Origin: Halalkalicoccus sp. CGA53
Lineage (GTDB): Archaea > Halobacteriota > Halobacteria > Halobacteriales > Halalkalicoccaceae
Length of the DNA: 64,000 nucleotides
Assembly: GCF_036429475.1 (NCBI RefSeq)
Contig: NZ_CP144125.1
Span: 1-64,000, forward strand
Reading direction: 5' to 3'
The position numbers and the translations under genes are program-made. Positions 1 to 7,819 of the stretch are shown here, one piece after another. Positions within the stretch are counted from its first letter, which is position 1. Every line of letters starts with the position of its first letter. Under the pieces are notes generated by a model. That model was not told the origin of the DNA. It was given only the letters and a program-made list of their open reading frames with translations, and did not search any database.

Positions 1-111
1 CACCCTTATATTGTACTAGGTTCGTGTCTCGCCGCGTTCGTACGACGGATCGTCGGTCGAATCACGGGGGCGACACCCTCAAGGGGTCGCGTCGTAACTG
101 TGAGCAGCTAG

Positions 112-339
112 ATGAACGAGTTCTATCCGATCGCTGGGCGGCGGCGTGGCGGCGGGCGGACCGTCACGAGGGGGCTCGTCGGTCTCTCGGTCGTGCTGAT
201 CGTCGCCGGGATCGTCCTCTCGGCCGTCCTCCCCGGCGGGTATCTCGCGGGCAACCTCATCCTCGTCGGCGGGCTCTCGATGGTCTTCGCCACCGTCTTC
301 CACCAGGTGATCGAGAAGGGACGCCGCGCCGGACGCTGA
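112..339 (+). CDS. Small two-helix membrane protein, unknown function
   Basis: A 75-residue protein. A short basic N-terminus (RRRGGGR) precedes two hydrophobic segments, roughly residues 18-40 and 43-64, and the tail is basic (EKGRRAGR). This topology is typical of the many small membrane proteins of haloarchaea. The ATG at 112 is taken as the start because the hydrophobic segments follow it directly. No catalytic motif is visible and no family is recognised. It stands alone, convergent with the small winged-helix-like gene that follows. Confidence 0.55.
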   Translation: MNEFYPIAGRRRGGGRTVTRGLVGLSVVLIVAGIVLSAVLPGGYLAGNLILVGGLSMVFATVFHQVIEKGRRAGR

Positions 340-354
340 GGAGTACGTCCGAGG

Positions 355-570
355 CTACCGGATCCGGTAGCGGTAGGGCTTCGACTCGATCACGTCGACG
401 TCGCCGGTTCGCGCGCGGTGGCCCAGGATCGTCGCGATCCGGTGGGCGCTCTCGGGCTCCTGACCCGATTCGGCGAGGCGGTCTCTGATCTCGCGGGCGG
501 TGAGCGGTTCGTCGGCGCGCTCTTCGAGGACGGTTCGGATCCGCTCGAACTCCGCAGACCGCGGAACCAT
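355..570 (-). CDS. Small winged-helix-like protein
   Basis: A 71-residue soluble protein. Its helical pattern (EFERIRTVLEE, then LTAREIRDRLAE, then AHRIATILGHRA, then a short beta hairpin around DVDVIESKPYRYRIR) is that of a compact winged helix-turn-helix domain. The motif TAREIRDRL is a plausible helix-turn-helix first helix. A CTTATTACCC box lies about 20-30 bases upstream on the minus strand (591-600), which supports the ATG at 570. Specific DNA binding is inference from the fold-like pattern only. Confidence 0.6.
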   Translation of the reverse strand: MVPRSAEFERIRTVLEERADEPLTAREIRDRLAESGQEPESAHRIATILGHRARTGDVDVIESKPYRYRIR

Positions 571-617
571 GTGAGAGACCCCGAGCCGACGGGTAATAAG
601 CCCTCGTCGGACGGAAG

Positions 618-1151
618 TCAGACGGGCGTGTCGTGTTCGTCCTCGAAGTCCCGCGTCCGTCGGTACTCGTCGACGAACGCGCTCACGTCGAAGGCGAACA
701 TGCCCTCCTCGAACTCGCGTTCGGCGTCCGGGTCCTCCGCGTGCCCGATCGCGTGCTCCATCAGTTCGACGATCAGTTCGACGACGACCTCGTGGAGCGC
801 CCGCGAGTCGAACCCGGTCACCCAGAGCATCGAGTAGCCCGCCGCCCCCTCCTCGGAGGTGTCCTCGGCGACGACCTCGTCGGGGAACTCCTCTATGACC
901 ATCCCCATGAGGTGCGGGGTGCCGAACTCGCCGAACTCGTCGGCCGTCTCGACGGCCTCCCGTAACACCGCGACGATCGACTCCGGGACGAACCGCGAGG
1001 GTGGGTGGACGTCGGTGACCACGGCGTGGGTCTCCCCGCAGGAACAGCGGAACTCCCGCATCCCGAGATCGAACGCGCTCACGCGTGCGGACTCGCCACA
1101 GGGGAGCGTGAACTCGGCACCGGTGTCCCCGGGAACCCGTGGCGTCGCCAT
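618..1151 (-). CDS. DUF5815 family protein with N-terminal Cys cluster
   Basis: A 177-residue acidic protein that I recognise as the haloarchaeal DUF5815 family. The first about 45 residues carry a cysteine/histidine set (TLPCGES, then FRCSCGETH) that looks like a small zinc-ribbon module. The remainder is helical and very acidic, with no transmembrane segment. The function of the family is unknown. The family name comes from memory of conserved blocks and would need a profile search to confirm. Confidence 0.75.
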   Translation of the reverse strand: MATPRVPGDTGAEFTLPCGESARVSAFDLGMREFRCSCGETHAVVTDVHPPSRFVPESIVAVLREAVETADEFGEFGTPHLMGMVIEEFPDEVVAEDTSEEGAAGYSMLWVTGFDSRALHEVVVELIVELMEHAIGHAEDPDAEREFEEGMFAFDVSAFVDEYRRTRDFEDEHDTPV

Positions 1152-1189
1152 GTGCGCCGGTTGCTACTCCGGACGGTTAACGCTCGCGA

Positions 1190-2062
1190 TCACCACTCGA
1201 CGCCGGGCGGGTCGTCCCACTCGTCGGCCTCCTTCGGGCGGTCGGCCTCCCCCGTTTCGTCCCCGTCGGCCCCGGCCTCGTCCTCGATCACCTGCGCGTA
1301 GACCCGGCCGTGTACCGCGAGCCAGACGACGTTCGCGGCCGCGACGAAGACGACCGAGAGCAGCGTGGAGACGAGCGCGAGGCCGGTCGAGAGCGAGGAG
1401 GCGAAGGCGAAGGGCGCGGTCAGGATCACCCCCGCAGAGCGAACAGCGACGTAGATCGCCGCGAGCGAGACGAGCAGCCCCGCCAGTTTCAGGCGAACCC
1501 CCTTCGTCCGCGAGACGCTCTCGACCATCGCGTCGACGCCGTTTCTGTCCTCGACGGCGACGCCCGGCCGCGCGAAGACGAAGAGCACGGCGAGGAGGAG
1601 GCCGGGAACGACGAAGAGCACGAGGCCGATCCCGACCATCGCCCAGACGGCGACTCGGGCCAGCAGTTCGTTCCCGGTCGCGGCCGCGAGCCGACGCCAG
1701 ACGAGGTCGTCGGGGAGGCCGTTCCGGACGTCCGCGACCGACGCCCGGACGACGACGACGCTCGCCGCGACCCAGCCGAGCAGCCAGGTGAGCAACAGCA
1801 GCGAGATCGCGGCGCCCGGGATCGGGAGCGCGAGCGGCGCGATCGAGTCGTCCTCGAGGAGCGTCCTCGCCTCCTCGTCCAGTTCGACCTCGCCCTCACC
1901 CTCGAGCGCGAGCATCGACTCGCCGAGGGAGGCGACGGCGCTGTCGAACGCGACCGATCCCAGGAGGCCGATCCCGGTGAAGACGCCGACGAGGAGAAGA
2001 CCGTTCCGGGAGACGGTCCACCGGAGCCCCTCGCGCAGCGCACCGAGGACGGAGACTGACAT
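1190..2062 (-). CDS. Polytopic membrane protein, haloarchaeal conserved
   Basis: About 290 residues starting MSVSVLGALREGLRWTVSRN. The open frame extends further upstream, but that extension is arginine-rich shadow sequence, so the ATG at 2062 is preferred. Hydrophobic segments are visible near residues 22-40, 78-105, 130-165, 195-215 and 225-260, and the C-terminal tail is hydrophilic and acidic. It resembles haloarchaeal membrane proteins with repeated glycerophosphodiester-transporter-like helices. I cannot assign a substrate. The gene runs divergently from nothing nearby and is followed downstream by DUF5815. Confidence 0.7.
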   Translation of the reverse strand: MSVSVLGALREGLRWTVSRNGLLLVGVFTGIGLLGSVAFDSAVASLGESMLALEGEGEVELDEEARTLLEDDSIAPLALPIPGAAISLLLLTWLLGWVAASVVVVRASVADVRNGLPDDLVWRRLAAATGNELLARVAVWAMVGIGLVLFVVPGLLLAVLFVFARPGVAVEDRNGVDAMVESVSRTKGVRLKLAGLLVSLAAIYVAVRSAGVILTAPFAFASSLSTGLALVSTLLSVVFVAAANVVWLAVHGRVYAQVIEDEAGADGDETGEADRPKEADEWDDPPGVEW

Positions 2063-2111
2063 GGCTCGGGGGTCGTCGGGCGACCGCCCTAAACCTCGCG
2101 ATACGGATCCG

Positions 2112-2522
2112 TTACGGCCAGTCCTCGCTCGCGTCCTCGTCCCCGTCGGACTCCTCGCCACCCCCGTCGCCGAGCGTCCAGCCGGCGGCCTCCGCGGCAT
2201 CCTCGATCGGGAGGTACTCCCAGTCGATGGCGGCGGCGAGCTCTCCGTCCTCCTCGCTCGCCCCGACCAGCACGTGGCGCTCGGTGTCGAACTGCTCGCG
2301 CACGCGTTCGAGGCTCTCGCGTTTCCCGCGCGGGCCGGAGAAGAAGTCCTGTCGGATGCGGTGTTTGCGCGTGAAGTTCGTCACGACGTACGTCGGTTCG
2401 TCGGAGACGACGCCGACGTACCGTGTCCAGCCCCTGGCGTCCTTGAACGTCGTGCCCGGATCCGAGAGTCGGGAGAGCGCCTCGAGTTCGAACGCGAGCG
2501 TCATGTCCCCGCTGCCGTTCAT
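2112..2522 (-). CDS. DUF7124 family protein
   Basis: A 136-residue soluble protein. The block TLAFELEALSRLSDPGTTF and the block TRKHRIRQDFFSGPRGKRES are typical of haloarchaeal DUF7124. The C-terminal about 30 residues are an acidic low-complexity tail (GGGEESDGDEDASED). Two in-frame ATGs exist, at 2522 and 2504. The family usually begins close to MTLAFEL, so either could be right. Function unknown. Confidence 0.75.
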   Translation of the reverse strand: MNGSGDMTLAFELEALSRLSDPGTTFKDARGWTRYVGVVSDEPTYVVTNFTRKHRIRQDFFSGPRGKRESLERVREQFDTERHVLVGASEEDGELAAAIDWEYLPIEDAAEAAGWTLGDGGGEESDGDEDASEDWP

Positions 2523-2629
2523 ACGGGGGTTCGTCGCGGCCGGGCGAAAACCGTGTCGGTGTCGGACGTGGAGCCGACGACGGCAAGTAGATATAAGTCA
2601 CCCGCACCGAATCTCCCGCGCAGACGGAT

Positions 2630-2863
2630 ATGAATCGACGACTCGCACTCGGGGCGCTCGCGGTCGCGGCGGGCGTCGGCGTCGCGGTCGCGGGCGGAAA
2701 GCGACTCCGACAGATCGGCGAAACGGATATGACGACGGTCGTCGCGTTCGTCGGCGATCGGCCCGGCGAGTGGATCGCGGCGACGCCGGAGGGAACGGTC
2801 GACCGGGACCACGAGGGACGGTTCGAGGTGGACGAGCGGTTCGAACGCAGCGCGGACGTCTAG
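2630..2863 (+). CDS. Small membrane-anchored protein, unknown
   Basis: A 77-residue protein with a basic start (MNRRL), one hydrophobic segment (residues 5-24, rich in Ala/Gly/Val), and a soluble remainder ending in an acidic tail. It could be a membrane anchor or a signal-like segment. It overlaps the end of the convergent oxidoreductase gene by four bases. A second ATG at residue 34 would remove the hydrophobic part. A TATATAAG box sits about 35 bases upstream of the first ATG, which favours the long form. Confidence 0.5.
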   Translation: MNRRLALGALAVAAGVGVAVAGGKRLRQIGETDMTTVVAFVGDRPGEWIAATPEGTVDRDHEGRFEVDERFERSADV

Positions 2864-4098
2864 CCCTGCGGTGGGGCGAGCTTCTCGATGTCGACGTCCT
2901 TCTCCAGGAGGAGTTCCGTCGCGCCGCTCACGTCGCGTTCCTCGCGAATGAGCTTCTTGAACCGGGTCTGTGGCGCGAGGTCGCCGATGAGTACGCCGCC
3001 GACGATCTTTCCGTCCTTGATAGCGAGCCTGCGCCACTCCGTCTCGGAGTACTTGCGTTCGACGTACTCGTCGCCGAGGGTCGGGTGGCCGAAGGAGAGA
3101 AACGGGAAGTCGAAGTGCGTGATCGAGTACGACGAGACCCAGCGAAACGCCTCCTCCTCACCGTCGGCAGCCATGTTCACCCCGGCGGTCTTGCCCTGCT
3201 CTTTCGCCGAGCCCCACGAGCCGTTCTGGGCGTACTCCCCGAGGATCGTGTCGTAATACCGGGTGATGTCGCCCGAGGCGTAGATGTCGTCGACGTTCGT
3301 CTGCATGTACTCGTCGACGACGATGCCGTCTTCCTGCTCGAGGCCCGCGCTGTGGAGGTACTCGGTGTTGAAGTCGAGACCGATCGCCACGCCCACGAAC
3401 TCCGCGCCGTAGGACTCGCCGTTCGGGTCGACCGCGGTCTCGACTCTCCCGTCGGAGTCGACCTCGAAGCGGTCGACGCCGCTGTCGAAGACCGGCGTGA
3501 CGTTTCGTTCCCTGAGCGCGTCGTGGATGATCTCGGCGCCGTCGAGACTGAGCGCGTAGCGCCACCAGCGGTCGCCGCGCATCAGGTAGTTGCCCTCGAT
3601 ATCCTGGGCGGCACAGATCGCGGCGAGGTCGATCCCGAGCAGGCCGGCGCCGATGACGACGCCGGTCTCCGCTTCCTCCGCCGCCTCGCGAATCGCGCGC
3701 GCGTCCTGAAACGTCCAGAAGTGGTTGATGCCGTCGGCGTCGCTGTTCTCGACCGGGAGCTGTACCGGCGTCCCACCGGTCGCGATCAGGAGCTTGTCGT
3801 AGCCGATCTCCTCGCCGCCGTGGGTGAACAGCAGGTGATCCTCGGGGTCGACCCCGCAGACGTGGGTGTCGAGTTTCAGTTCGATCTCGCGGTCGTCGTA
3901 CCAGCTCTCGTCGTGGATCGAGATCGGCGCCTCCGGGAGTTTTCCCTTCGCGAACTCCTTGATCAGGATCCGGTTGTACAGCGGCTCGCCCTCGTCCGTG
4001 ATGATCGTGATTTCGCCGTCCTGGTCGTTCTCGCGAAGTGTCTCCGCCGCCGTGCTCCCCGAGATACCGTCGCCGATAATCACGTACGACGTGCTCAT
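2860..4098 (-). CDS. FAD-dependent NAD(P)H oxidoreductase
   Basis: About 412 residues with the two-dinucleotide-domain fold of the pyridine nucleotide-disulfide oxidoreductase family. An N-terminal FAD-binding Rossmann motif (IIGDGISGSTAAETL) is followed by TGGTPVQLPV, then a second nucleotide-binding motif (VVIGAGLLGIDLAA), then the C-terminal FAD contact YASGDITRYYD. No redox CxxC pair is visible, so it is closer to ferredoxin/rubredoxin-reductase or NirB-like proteins than to thioredoxin or lipoamide reductases. The ATG at 4098 was chosen because the FAD motif starts at once. The open frame upstream of it is arginine-rich shadow sequence. The electron acceptor cannot be told. Confidence 0.88.
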   Translation of the reverse strand: MSTSYVIIGDGISGSTAAETLRENDQDGEITIITDEGEPLYNRILIKEFAKGKLPEAPISIHDESWYDDREIELKLDTHVCGVDPEDHLLFTHGGEEIGYDKLLIATGGTPVQLPVENSDADGINHFWTFQDARAIREAAEEAETGVVIGAGLLGIDLAAICAAQDIEGNYLMRGDRWWRYALSLDGAEIIHDALRERNVTPVFDSGVDRFEVDSDGRVETAVDPNGESYGAEFVGVAIGLDFNTEYLHSAGLEQEDGIVVDEYMQTNVDDIYASGDITRYYDTILGEYAQNGSWGSAKEQGKTAGVNMAADGEEEAFRWVSSYSITHFDFPFLSFGHPTLGDEYVERKYSETEWRRLAIKDGKIVGGVLIGDLAPQTRFKKLIREERDVSGATELLLEKDVDIEKLAPPQG

Positions 4099-4132
4099 AG
4101 ATCGGTTTCGCAACGGAGGGTAAAGTCGGTTG

Positions 4133-5263
4133 CTATCCGGAAACAGCCGGCCGACCCTCGGCCGCGACCGTCTCGTACAGCGCGGCGAGCCGTTCGATCG
4201 AGTGCTCGACCGAGAGCATCCGCCGGCGCCGCAGACAGAGATCCGAGAGGCGCTCGCGGTCGCGCAACACCCGGTCGATCGCCCGGCGGAACGCCTCGAC
4301 GTCTCCCTGCGGGTAGTGGTAGCCGGTCTCGCCCTCGATGACGGTGTCCGAGAGCGCGCCCGCGTCGACCGCGACGATCGGCGTCCCGCAGGCGGCGGCC
4401 TCCATCGCGACAAGCCCCTGCGTCTCCGTCGGGCTGGGGAAGGCGAAGACGTCGAGCGCGGAGTAGAAGGCGGGGAGCTCCTCGCGCTCTACGAAACCGA
4501 GGAATCGGGCGTCGACACCGCGCTCCCGGGCGTGGCGTTCGAGGGCGTCCCGTTCGGGACCGTCACCCCCCAGCACGAGCGTGTACTCCGTCCCGGCGAC
4601 GGTGTCGATCAGCTCCCTCAACCGCTTCTCGGCGCTGTGACGGCCGGTGTAGCCGACGAGCGGCCTCGCGCCCTCGAGTCCGTGGTGCGTGCGGAATCCG
4701 GAGGGGTCGGTCGGGGCGAAGAACCCGGTGTCGACGCCGTTCGAGAGCACCGCGATCCGTGACTCGATCCCGACCTCCTCTCTGAGGTAGTCGCGGGTGT
4801 ACGAGGTGGGCGTGATCACGAGGTCTGCCTTCTCGAAGAACCAGCGCTCGTACCGGCGGCAGGCGAACCAGAGCCCGGTCGCGAGCGCCTCGCCGGCGAC
4901 CTTGGTCTCCGTGCGCTCGCCGAGCATCGTGTGGTAGGAGGCGATCAGCGGGACCCCCTTCCCCCGGGCGTAGCGCAGCCCCGCGACCCCGAGCGAGAAG
5001 GGCGTGTGTGCGTGGACGAGATCGGGCTCGGGCAGTCCCCTCGGGATCGGCGGCAGCCCGAGGCGGTACTGCTCGTAGAGCGGGGCCTGGAGGCTCCTGA
5101 CCGGGAACTCGTCCGGGCCCGGCTCGTAGCCGTCGATCCGGGGGAAGACGACGGGCATCCGCCCGCGCTCGTGCCACCGGTCGCGCCAGAGGTCGATCGC
5201 GTAGGTCACCCCGTTGATCGTCGGCCGGTAGAGGTCCGTGAAGACGGTGACGGTCTCGACCAT
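4133..5263 (-). CDS. Glycosyltransferase family 4 (GT-B)
   Basis: About 376 residues. The N-terminus FTDLYRPTINGVTYAID is the usual opening of GT4 enzymes that use nucleotide-sugars. Mid-protein blocks PLVGYTGRHSAEKRLRELI and DARFLGFVEREELPAFYS are typical of the donor-binding half. The C-terminal block SPTETQGLVAMEAAACGTPI carries the EX7E-type motif. It probably glycosylates a lipid or cell-surface acceptor, but the acceptor is not visible in the sequence. The start at 5263 puts the N-terminal beta strand first. The gene lies just downstream of a hypothetical gene on the same strand. Confidence 0.88.
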   Translation of the reverse strand: MVETVTVFTDLYRPTINGVTYAIDLWRDRWHERGRMPVVFPRIDGYEPGPDEFPVRSLQAPLYEQYRLGLPPIPRGLPEPDLVHAHTPFSLGVAGLRYARGKGVPLIASYHTMLGERTETKVAGEALATGLWFACRRYERWFFEKADLVITPTSYTRDYLREEVGIESRIAVLSNGVDTGFFAPTDPSGFRTHHGLEGARPLVGYTGRHSAEKRLRELIDTVAGTEYTLVLGGDGPERDALERHARERGVDARFLGFVEREELPAFYSALDVFAFPSPTETQGLVAMEAAACGTPIVAVDAGALSDTVIEGETGYHYPQGDVEAFRRAIDRVLRDRERLSDLCLRRRRMLSVEHSIERLAALYETVAAEGRPAVSG

Positions 5264-5300
5264 AGGAGGAGGTCCTCGCCGGGGGGTAGGAACCTTCCGA

Positions 5301-5780
5301 TCAGTCGACGAGGTAGGTGATGTCGTTTCGCGAGAGCAGTTCGCGCATCGTCCGCACCCCGCGGTCGGTGTCCCAGCCGATCCCCCGGTAGTGTTTGACC
5401 GGGTGGGTGAGCCAGGAGTACTCCCAGTGGGCACAGACCTCGATTCCCTCGCTCCGGGGATCGAACAGCGTCACGTGGAGCTGTTCGTCCGCGAACGTCG
5501 AGGCGCGTCGGACCCAGCTCCCGGCCGAGGCGCGGCCGTCGCCGTGGACCTTCAGTGCGGCGATCGGCTCGCGGTGAAAGCCCATCCCCCGCAGGTCCGT
5601 CGCGAACGTCGGCAGCTCCCGTTCGACGCGGCCGACGTACTCCGAGGGGTGCATCACACACTGTGCGTAGCCGCCGACCCGCTCCAGCGCACCGTCGACC
5701 GCCGGCCAGAACCGACGGCGTGCGCGGGTGAGCCGGTCGAGCTCCGACCGGATCTCGCGTCGATCTCGCTTCGTCGCCAC
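5301..5780 (-). CDS. Conserved hypothetical protein, GTG start
   Basis: About 159 residues if the GTG at 5780 is used. The open frame upstream is arginine-rich and lies in the divergent promoter region, so the longer form is unlikely. The protein starts with a basic helix (TKRDRREIRSELDRLTRARR). It then has a mixed alpha/beta body with conserved-looking blocks (FADEQLHVTLFDPRSEG, CAHWEYSWLTHPVKHYRG). I recognise it only as a haloarchaeal hypothetical. There is no signal peptide or membrane segment. It precedes the GT4 gene by about 40 bases, so the two may be cotranscribed. Confidence 0.6.
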   Translation of the reverse strand: MATKRDRREIRSELDRLTRARRRFWPAVDGALERVGGYAQCVMHPSEYVGRVERELPTFATDLRGMGFHREPIAALKVHGDGRASAGSWVRRASTFADEQLHVTLFDPRSEGIEVCAHWEYSWLTHPVKHYRGIGWDTDRGVRTMRELLSRNDITYLVD

Positions 5781-5938
5781 GAGGGGTATAGGGAGGCGAT
5801 CCGATATATGGTTTCTCGTCCGGGCGATCGGAACCGGCTCCCGCCGATCGCCGATCCATCGGGGCGAGCGAAGGGAGCGGGACCGCCCGTCCACCTGGAG
5901 CGGGACGTTCAAGGCCGTCGCGTCCCTCATCCCACCCG

Positions 5939-6547
5939 ATGAAGATCCACCAGAACCCGCGTCACTGGGCGGCGAAGAAGGCGTTGACGACGCCCGGAAT
6001 CAGCTCCGTCGCGAACTACGGGCTGGTGAAGATGCACACCAAGATCTTCCTCGGGAAGGCAGACGAGGAGCGGCGAGAGGAGCGAAAAGAGCATTTAGAC
6101 GACTTCTTCGACGCGACGATGGACACCTACGTCGCGGCGCTGGAGGCCGGCTACTCCGAGGCCGAGGCGCGCGAGGTCACCCACCTCCAAGCGAACTTCG
6201 ACTTCTTCAACCACGGCTGGACCGAGATGATGGAGATACCCGCCGAGGAGTTCGAGACCCACTACCGCCGCTACGGGGACTTTTTCACTGGACACGGCAT
6301 CACGATCGACGACCCGCTCGGCGAGTTCCGTCCCCCGGAAGGGATCGCGGACGCACCGGAGACGCCGGAGAGACGCGATCGGGGGGCGTACGAGAACGCG
6401 ATCGCCGGCTTCGCCGACGACGTCTACGTCGTCACCGGCGAGGGCGAGACGGTCGTCGGGGGCGACGGCCCCGAACCCGAGGTGAGCGTCGCCGACGCCC
6501 CGGGCGTCTCCGAAGAGGACGCCGACGAGGGCGCGAACGCGGACTGA
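5939..6547 (+). CDS. DUF6149 family protein
   Basis: A 202-residue protein starting MKIHQNPRHWAAKKALTTPG, an opening I recognise as the haloarchaeal DUF6149 family. The first about 150 residues are mostly helical, with a long charged helix (KADEERREERKEHLDDFFDA). The last about 50 residues are a very acidic low-complexity tail. No catalytic motif is apparent and function is unknown. It is divergent from the hypothetical gene at 5301-5780, which leaves about 160 bases of shared promoter region. Confidence 0.75.
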   Translation: MKIHQNPRHWAAKKALTTPGISSVANYGLVKMHTKIFLGKADEERREERKEHLDDFFDATMDTYVAALEAGYSEAEAREVTHLQANFDFFNHGWTEMMEIPAEEFETHYRRYGDFFTGHGITIDDPLGEFRPPEGIADAPETPERRDRGAYENAIAGFADDVYVVTGEGETVVGGDGPEPEVSVADAPGVSEEDADEGANAD

Positions 6548-6724
6548 CCCTCGAACGCTAGTTCACCGCGCAGCCGTTCGGTCCGAGCCCGAGGTCCGCG
6601 GTACCGTCTACCCACCCGGTTCCAGTACCGGACAGCGCTGTGTAGAGCAGTCACCGCTGCGGACGGTGAGACGTTCGGGTAGCCACGAAGCGGTCACCCA
6701 GCGATGGGCTGTCCTCAGAGACGG

Positions 6725-7309
6725 CTAGACGAGCAGCTGAATGTCGGCTGTCGCCATCCGCTGGAAGGCCGTCGCGGCACCAACACCGGTCGTCACACCC
6801 TCGTAGAAGTCGTCCTCCTCGTAGCCGAGCAGGTCGATCGTCATCTGGCAGGCCTGCAGGTCGACACCGCTGTCCAGGGCGGTCCGGACCAGTTCCTCGA
6901 CCGAGGCGACGTCGTTGTCCTCGATCCGCTTTCGCATCATCCGGGTGGTCATCCGGTCCATTCCGGGGAGGGCGGCGATCGCGTTCGGAACCGGCAGGTT
7001 TGGGTTGCCGACGGCGCTCAGCTTCAGGTCCTTCGAGCGCTCCTCGTGGAGGATCTCGAGCCCCCAGAAGGTGTGAAAGACCGTGACCTCGTAGCCGAAC
7101 GCGGCGGCGGTGCTCGCGAGGATCAGCGGCGGGTAGGCCATGTCGAGGGTGCCTTTCGTGGCGATGATCACCATTTCCTTCGAGCCCTCGTCGACGTCGG
7201 TTCGAAGCGCCGAGAGCTCGGTCTCGAGCTCGTCGATGCGCTCTCGGAGCGCGTCGAGTTCGTCGGTCGAGGCGGTCTCGTTTCCCGTGGAGGCCGTGTC
7301 CGTGCTCAT
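6725..7309 (-). CDS. DsrE/DsrF/DrsH-like sulfur-relay protein
   Basis: A 194-residue protein. Residues about 14-40 form a short coiled coil (DALRERIDELETELSALRTD). The DsrE2-type fold follows, with KEMVIIATKGTLDMAYPPL, VTVFHTFWGLEIL and SGVDLQACQMTIDLLGY. Cys154 in ACQM is the position that carries persulfide in this family. The gene follows the TusA gene with a one-base gap, so the two are surely cotranscribed. TusA and DsrE2 proteins exchange sulfane sulfur in other prokaryotes. That this pair does so here is inference from family and linkage. Confidence 0.88.
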   Translation of the reverse strand: MSTDTASTGNETASTDELDALRERIDELETELSALRTDVDEGSKEMVIIATKGTLDMAYPPLILASTAAAFGYEVTVFHTFWGLEILHEERSKDLKLSAVGNPNLPVPNAIAALPGMDRMTTRMMRKRIEDNDVASVEELVRTALDSGVDLQACQMTIDLLGYEEDDFYEGVTTGVGAATAFQRMATADIQLLV

Positions 7310-7310
7310 C

Positions 7311-7565
7311 TCACTCGACCTTCTCGAGGTAGTGTCTGTAGACGGTCTCTCCGTCCTCGATCGCTTCCTCCTGGCCGAGGAGTTCGGCGCCGTCGGTCGA
7401 CTCCACCCAGCCCTTGATATCGCTCATGCTCCCCGAGTCGGTCGCGATCACACAGAGCGTCGAACCCGGCTCCAGGCCGTCGAACGCTCCCTTCGTCTCG
7501 ATGACCGGCATCGGACAGTTCTTCCCTCTCACGTCGAGCGTCTCCGTCGGTGTGTTCGAACTCAT
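7311..7565 (-). CDS. TusA-family sulfur carrier protein
   Basis: An 84-residue protein with the diagnostic CPMP motif (LDVRGKNCPMPVIETKGA). Cys17 would hold the persulfide. Length and the beta-alpha-beta pattern match TusA/SirA proteins. It heads a two-gene operon with the DsrE-like gene. The region before its start carries an ATATTG element shared with other promoters of this island (7641-7646, with a second copy at 7592-7597). Known roles of the family include tRNA thiolation and sulfur delivery to oxidation pathways. The persulfide-dioxygenase-like neighbour points to sulfane-sulfur handling here. Confidence 0.92.
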   Translation of the reverse strand: MSSNTPTETLDVRGKNCPMPVIETKGAFDGLEPGSTLCVIATDSGSMSDIKGWVESTDGAELLGQEEAIEDGETVYRHYLEKVE

Positions 7566-7591
7566 AGTTTCTCTCTGTTGGAGCTACCACA

Positions 7592-7646
7592 CAATATCAC
7601 TGAGAGCGGCATAAGTGTGTTGGTTTTTGTGATTCTAATACAATAT
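7592..7646 (-). promoter_or_regulatory. TusA-DsrE promoter region with two ATATTG elements
   Basis: Read on the minus strand, an ATATTGTATTAGAAT block (7632-7646) lies upstream of a CACTTATG box (about 7610-7617), and a second ATATTGTG lies at 7590-7597, nearer the start codon. The same RTATTG core recurs before the thioredoxin, DUF7512/TauE, rhodanese-MBL and universal-stress-protein genes. A common regulator is inferred. No binding data are available. Confidence 0.45.
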
Positions 7647-7752
7647 CGTCGGACACGGCGACTGTGACGGATAGACGGGAAACCAGCATACCGAAGGAAG
7701 AGAGCCATTCATCGGCCACCGTACAGAGACGGTCGCTCGCCTATCCGGAGCG

Positions 7753-7790
7753 GTATTGTGATGATATGGAACTATAGTACGAACGCTTAA
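7753..7790 (+). promoter_or_regulatory. Promoter of rhodanese-MBL gene with RTATTG element
   Basis: GTATTGTGATGATAT (7753-7767) precedes a CTTAA box (7786-7790) lying 30 bases before the ATG at 7820. The box position fits a leaderless haloarchaeal transcript. The upstream element matches those before the other genes of the sulfur island. Confidence 0.45.
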
Positions 7791-7819
7791 GGCGGTGTGT
7801 CCACTACGACGGGACAGAG

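Noticed and set aside
1-20. TTATATTGTACTAGG at the window start resembles the RTATTG element of the sulfur island.
   Set aside because: It is a single half-like match with no adjacent sulfur gene and without the inverted half. The upstream context is cut off.
2227-4341. A 704-codon open frame on the plus strand.
   Set aside because: It is opposite the FAD oxidoreductase and DUF7124 genes, is arginine-rich and low in typical motifs, and follows from GC-rich codon structure. It is a shadow.
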